64,000 bases of DNA from Veillonella intestinalis (GTDB lineage: Bacteria > Bacillota > Negativicutes > Veillonellales > Veillonellaceae): positions 434,001 to 498,000 of the forward strand of contig NZ_CALPDB010000001.1 of the NCBI RefSeq assembly GCF_943193155.1, given 5' to 3'. The notes under the pieces are model-generated. The model saw only the letters and a program-made list of their open reading frames with translations. It was not told where the DNA came from and ran no database searches. The position numbers and the translations under genes are program-made. Numbering within the stretch: position 1 is the first letter of the stretch; every line of letters begins with the position of its first letter. This document shows positions 61,222-64,000 of this stretch, piece after piece.

Positions 61222-64000
61222 TTACATACCAACTTTAGCCATTAATTGTTGAATCAATGCACGTTGTTGTTCTAATTCAGCCTGTTGTGCACTTACTTTA
61301 TCATTTAATGCTTTATTGGTTGCTTCGAATGATTTTTCCTTTTCAGCCATTTTATCATTCAATGCTTTATTTTGTTCTTTTAAAGATGCTACTTCATTAG
61401 TTAACTCACGGAAGGATGTGTTATTAGGGTTACGATAAATGTCATCACCTTTGTCACCAAACTTCAAGGATAAACCAATGTTGAACATAGTTTCATCCCC
61501 AAGTGTACTGGACACGCTGAACATAGTGTCAGCATTTGGACGATAGAAACCACCAAGTGCAGCAGCGCCTTGACCTTTATAGCTACCCATAGCTACTGCA
61601 GCAGAGAATTTATCATCTGGATTGAATTCTAATGGATGTAAACCAGCAAGCGCAGCAGCACCAGCGCCTACTTTGTTCATACGGCTGTCAAGTTTAGCCA
61701 TGCGGTTATTCATTTGGCCCATGCCATTGTTTACAGCACCTACAACATCATTCAATTCTCTATCAAATTGTCCTTTGCTAATAGCATCACCAGGATTAAC
61801 AGCTTCGCCAATATTGCTTACTGTATTGCCACCCATATTGATACCTTCGCCAGAAATGCTAACGCCGTCCTTACCATCTTTACCTTTAATGGTAATGCCG
61901 TCATTATTAATAATCGTTTGATTATCACCATTACCAACAGTAATGCTATTGTTTACATTTAAGTCGCCAATAGTTGCCTTTTCAGCTGTTAACTCTTTTG
62001 TTGTTACTAAGTTTAAACCAGTAATATCTTTTGACAACTGAATGGATAAGTTATTATCTTTAGCAACAACACCAATATTGCCAGTAGTTAAGTTATCTGT
62101 CTTAGCACCGCCAGTCACATTGATTACTTGGCCTAACTTAGCTGTAGCAGAGCCACTATCACCAGCAAAATTGCGGCCCCCATTGCTAATTGCTTCACCA
62201 ATGCCATTGATCTTATCCGCCACATCACGTAATTGACCTTCAGTAGCAGCACGATCTTCTACAATACCTTTTTCTTCTGGCTTCCAAGTTGTATTATCAA
62301 GGCCTGTAATGTAATTTCCTTTTTCAGCAGGAAGAACATCAGCGCCATCAGCATTTTTAGCAGTTACTTCTTGTTGGCCAATTACAACACCCGCTTGACC
62401 ACCAATAGAGATTTTATCACCAAGAGATACTTTTACGCCTTTTTTCGCATCATTAGCATCTACAGCTTCAACTTTAACGCCAGTTTCTGCATCACCATGA
62501 ACATTAAGATTTCCTTTTTCATTTACAATAAGACTAATATTTTCAGTATTTTTATTAATCTGATTCTTTACTTCTTGCTTTAAATCAACTTGAATATCAT
62601 TACCTTTACCAACTACGCTTACATCGCCCTCTCCTACAAAATTAATAATAGAGCCTTTAGTAATAGTATTAACCTTAGAACCATTTACTTGTAAATCCCA
62701 AGTACCAGCAGTGTCAATCTTCTGCTCCAGTATCGTCTTAAGGCTGTAGATTTGTTTCCCTGTTATAGCGTCTGTTGATTTTTCATTAATATCGCCTGCT
62801 TTAACATTGGTAATCTTAGTATCGCCCATGTCAATGCCATTGTTGTTGATAGTTACTTTACCGCCAACAGTTACACTTGTATTAGCTGTTACACTATCTA
62901 ATGTAATATTGTTGTTTAAATTGTATTTAACTACGCCATTATCTTCTACTACAGCCGTGGTGTTCGTTCCATTTGTGAAATCAAAACCACTGGCTAAGCT
63001 TACAGATTTAGCATCAGCACCATTAGCTTTGTACGCCATATTTACTTTATCTGTTTTAACGGATAAATCGTACACAGCATGATTATCTATGGTATCCACT
63101 GTTTTTGATACGTCTACTGTTCCATTGGTAGACTTAACTTCGGTTTTAGCACCGCTTACAGAATTGTTAATTTCTGTCTTAAGATCGAAAATTTGGTCCC
63201 CTGTTACGGCGTCTTTAGAACCATCTGCAATCTCTCCTGGTCTCACATTGGTAATCTTAGTATCACCCATGTCGATGCCATTGTTGTTGATAGTTACTTT
63301 GCCGCCAACAGTTACACTTGTATTAGCTGTTACACTATCTAATGTAATATTGTTGTTTAAGTTGTATTTAACTACGCCATTATCTTCAACTACAGCCGTG
63401 GTGTTCGTTCCATTTGTAAAATCAAAACCATTAGCTAAGCTGACAGATTTAACATCAGCACCATTAGCTTTGTACGCCATATTTACTTTATCTGTTTTAA
63501 CGGATAAATCGTACACAGCATGGTTATCTGTAGTATCTACTGTTTTTGATACGTCTACCGTTCCGTTGGTAGACTTAACTTCAGTTTTAGCACCGCTTAC
63601 AGAATTGTTAATTTCTGTCTTAAGATCGAAGATTTGGTCCCCTGTTACGGCGTCTTTAGAACCATCTGCAATCTCTCCTGGTTTAACATTGGTAATCTTA
63701 GTATCACCCATGTCAATGCCATTGTTGTTGATAGTTACACCACCAGTGTATGTTCCATCTTCACCTTTAGTGGAACCAACATTAATGCTCTCAAGTTCTG
63801 TTAAATTTTTGGCCAATTTAACATGTAAACCAGTAGTGTTGCCTTCAGCATCAGTATCTGCTACAACAGCAATATTATTTTCGGTAGTAGTTGTTGCACC
63901 ACCTTTAATATCAAGTTGTTGGTTAAGCTTCTTAGCAATTACTTTATTATCATCGCCAGCAAACTTTAGACCATCTTCTAAAGTAGCTACTTCAGTAACA
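61222..64000 (-). CDS. Trimeric autotransporter adhesin, 5'-truncated by the window edge
   Basis: At least 925 codons, open to the right edge (the visible 5' end reads VTEVATLEDGLKFAGDDNKV), so the true start lies outside the window. The part present has stalk repeats with neck motifs (GEIADGSKDAVTGDQIFDLK, GDAISKGQFDRELNDVVGAV), two near-identical 147-residue repeats, a YadA anchor (VGAGAAALAGLHPLEF...GLSLKF) and a 78-residue C-terminal coiled coil ending MAKVGM. Surface adhesin of the outer membrane. A TTG near 63816 is an internal codon, not a start. Confidence 0.92.
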   Translation of the reverse strand, partial: VTEVATLEDGLKFAGDDNKVIAKKLNQQLDIKGGATTTTENNIAVVADTDAEGNTTGLHVKLAKNLTELESINVGSTKGEDGTYTGGVTINNNGIDMGDTKITNVKPGEIADGSKDAVTGDQIFDLKTEINNSVSGAKTEVKSTNGTVDVSKTVDTTDNHAVYDLSVKTDKVNMAYKANGADVKSVSLANGFDFTNGTNTTAVVEDNGVVKYNLNNNITLDSVTANTSVTVGGKVTINNNGIDMGDTKITNVRPGEIADGSKDAVTGDQIFDLKTEINNSVSGAKTEVKSTNGTVDVSKTVDTIDNHAVYDLSVKTDKVNMAYKANGADAKSVSLASGFDFTNGTNTTAVVEDNGVVKYNLNNNITLDSVTANTSVTVGGKVTINNNGIDMGDTKITNVKAGDINEKSTDAITGKQIYSLKTILEQKIDTAGTWDLQVNGSKVNTITKGSIINFVGEGDVSVVGKGNDIQVDLKQEVKNQINKNTENISLIVNEKGNLNVHGDAETGVKVEAVDANDAKKGVKVSLGDKISIGGQAGVVIGQQEVTAKNADGADVLPAEKGNYITGLDNTTWKPEEKGIVEDRAATEGQLRDVADKINGIGEAISNGGRNFAGDSGSATAKLGQVINVTGGAKTDNLTTGNIGVVAKDNNLSIQLSKDITGLNLVTTKELTAEKATIGDLNVNNSITVGNGDNQTIINNDGITIKGKDGKDGVSISGEGINMGGNTVSNIGEAVNPGDAISKGQFDRELNDVVGAVNNGMGQMNNRMAKLDSRMNKVGAGAAALAGLHPLEFNPDDKFSAAVAMGSYKGQGAAALGGFYRPNADTMFSVSSTLGDETMFNIGLSLKFGDKGDDIYRNPNNTSFRELTNEVASLKEQNKALNDKMAEKEKSFEATNKALNDKVSAQQAELEQQRALIQQLMAKVGM
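62801..63736. repeat. 441-bp tandem repeat inside the second adhesin gene
   Basis: Two complete copies (62801-63241 and 63242-63682), about 95% identical by eye, and the first about 54 bp of a third (63683-63736). Each copy codes for 147 residues beginning around INNNGIDMGDTKITNV. A more divergent relative lies to the left of 62801. Confidence 0.9.

Noticed and set aside
63816-63816. Start of the second adhesin at the TTG codon
   Set aside because: The frame stays open to the window edge with adhesin-like sequence and there is no signal peptide at this point.

Overview
The window is chromosomal DNA of a diderm Firmicute of the class Negativicutes, most likely Veillonella (an inference from gene content; no database was searched). 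The DNA is AT-rich. Gram-positive-type gene orders (rimP-nusA-ylxR-ylxQ-infB-rbfA-nrnA-truB-ribF) sit beside outer-membrane functions: a complete ADP-heptose/LPS inner-core cluster and YadA-type trimeric autotransporters. Almost every gene lies on the minus strand; only the HD-GYP gene (6093-6695) and rpsT (25729-25989) are on plus.

Layout from left to right. 0.2-0.5 kb: a cold-shock protein with a hairpin-rich leader. 0.9-5.5 kb: a polar amino-acid ABC transporter locus (ATPase, permease, two binding lipoproteins) with a PLP aminotransferase inserted; two near-consensus promoters, one lying inside a 15-bp-arm palindrome. 5.6-5.8 kb: a free-standing structured RNA of about 230 nt with its own strong promoter and terminator, not assigned to a family. 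6.1-10.4 kb: HD-GYP protein, comF-like gene, recD2 and a chorismate mutase-shikimate kinase fusion. 10.6-11.8 kb: second aminotransferase. 12-19.8 kb: the nusA-infB operon through ribF. 20-25.6 kb: unknown protein, lytic transglycosylase, coaE, mutM, polA. 25.7-31.5 kb: rpsT, deoB, nudix hydrolase, dut, pnp, rpsO. 31.7-34.4 kb: a TrpX-type ABC transporter with a palindrome over its promoter. 34.6-36.7 kb: ArsC/Spx-like protein, an unknown protein and an M18 aminopeptidase.

36.8-44.9 kb is a tightly packed gene run: nrdR, M19 dipeptidase, gmhA, hldE, hldD, gmhB, two GT9 heptosyltransferases and a DEDDh exonuclease. It encodes every step from sedoheptulose 7-phosphate to ADP-L-glycero-D-manno-heptose plus its transfer to lipid A-Kdo. 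44.9-57.3 kb carries a VirK/YbjX protein, a cupin gene behind a MerR-type 19-bp-spacer promoter, pyruvate carboxylase, a membrane protein of unknown function, a second M18 aminopeptidase, a DASS dicarboxylate transporter, an Mrp-type Fe-S carrier, a third aminotransferase and a TVP38-family membrane protein.

57.5-64 kb holds two trimeric autotransporter adhesin genes. The first is split by a +1 frameshift between its head and its stalk/anchor. The second runs off the right edge and contains a 441-bp tandem repeat. Both encode a 65-80 residue coiled coil after the YadA outer-membrane barrel, where proteobacterial proteins simply end. This architecture, the structured RNA, and the palindromic/MerR operators without a visible regulator are the most interesting items.
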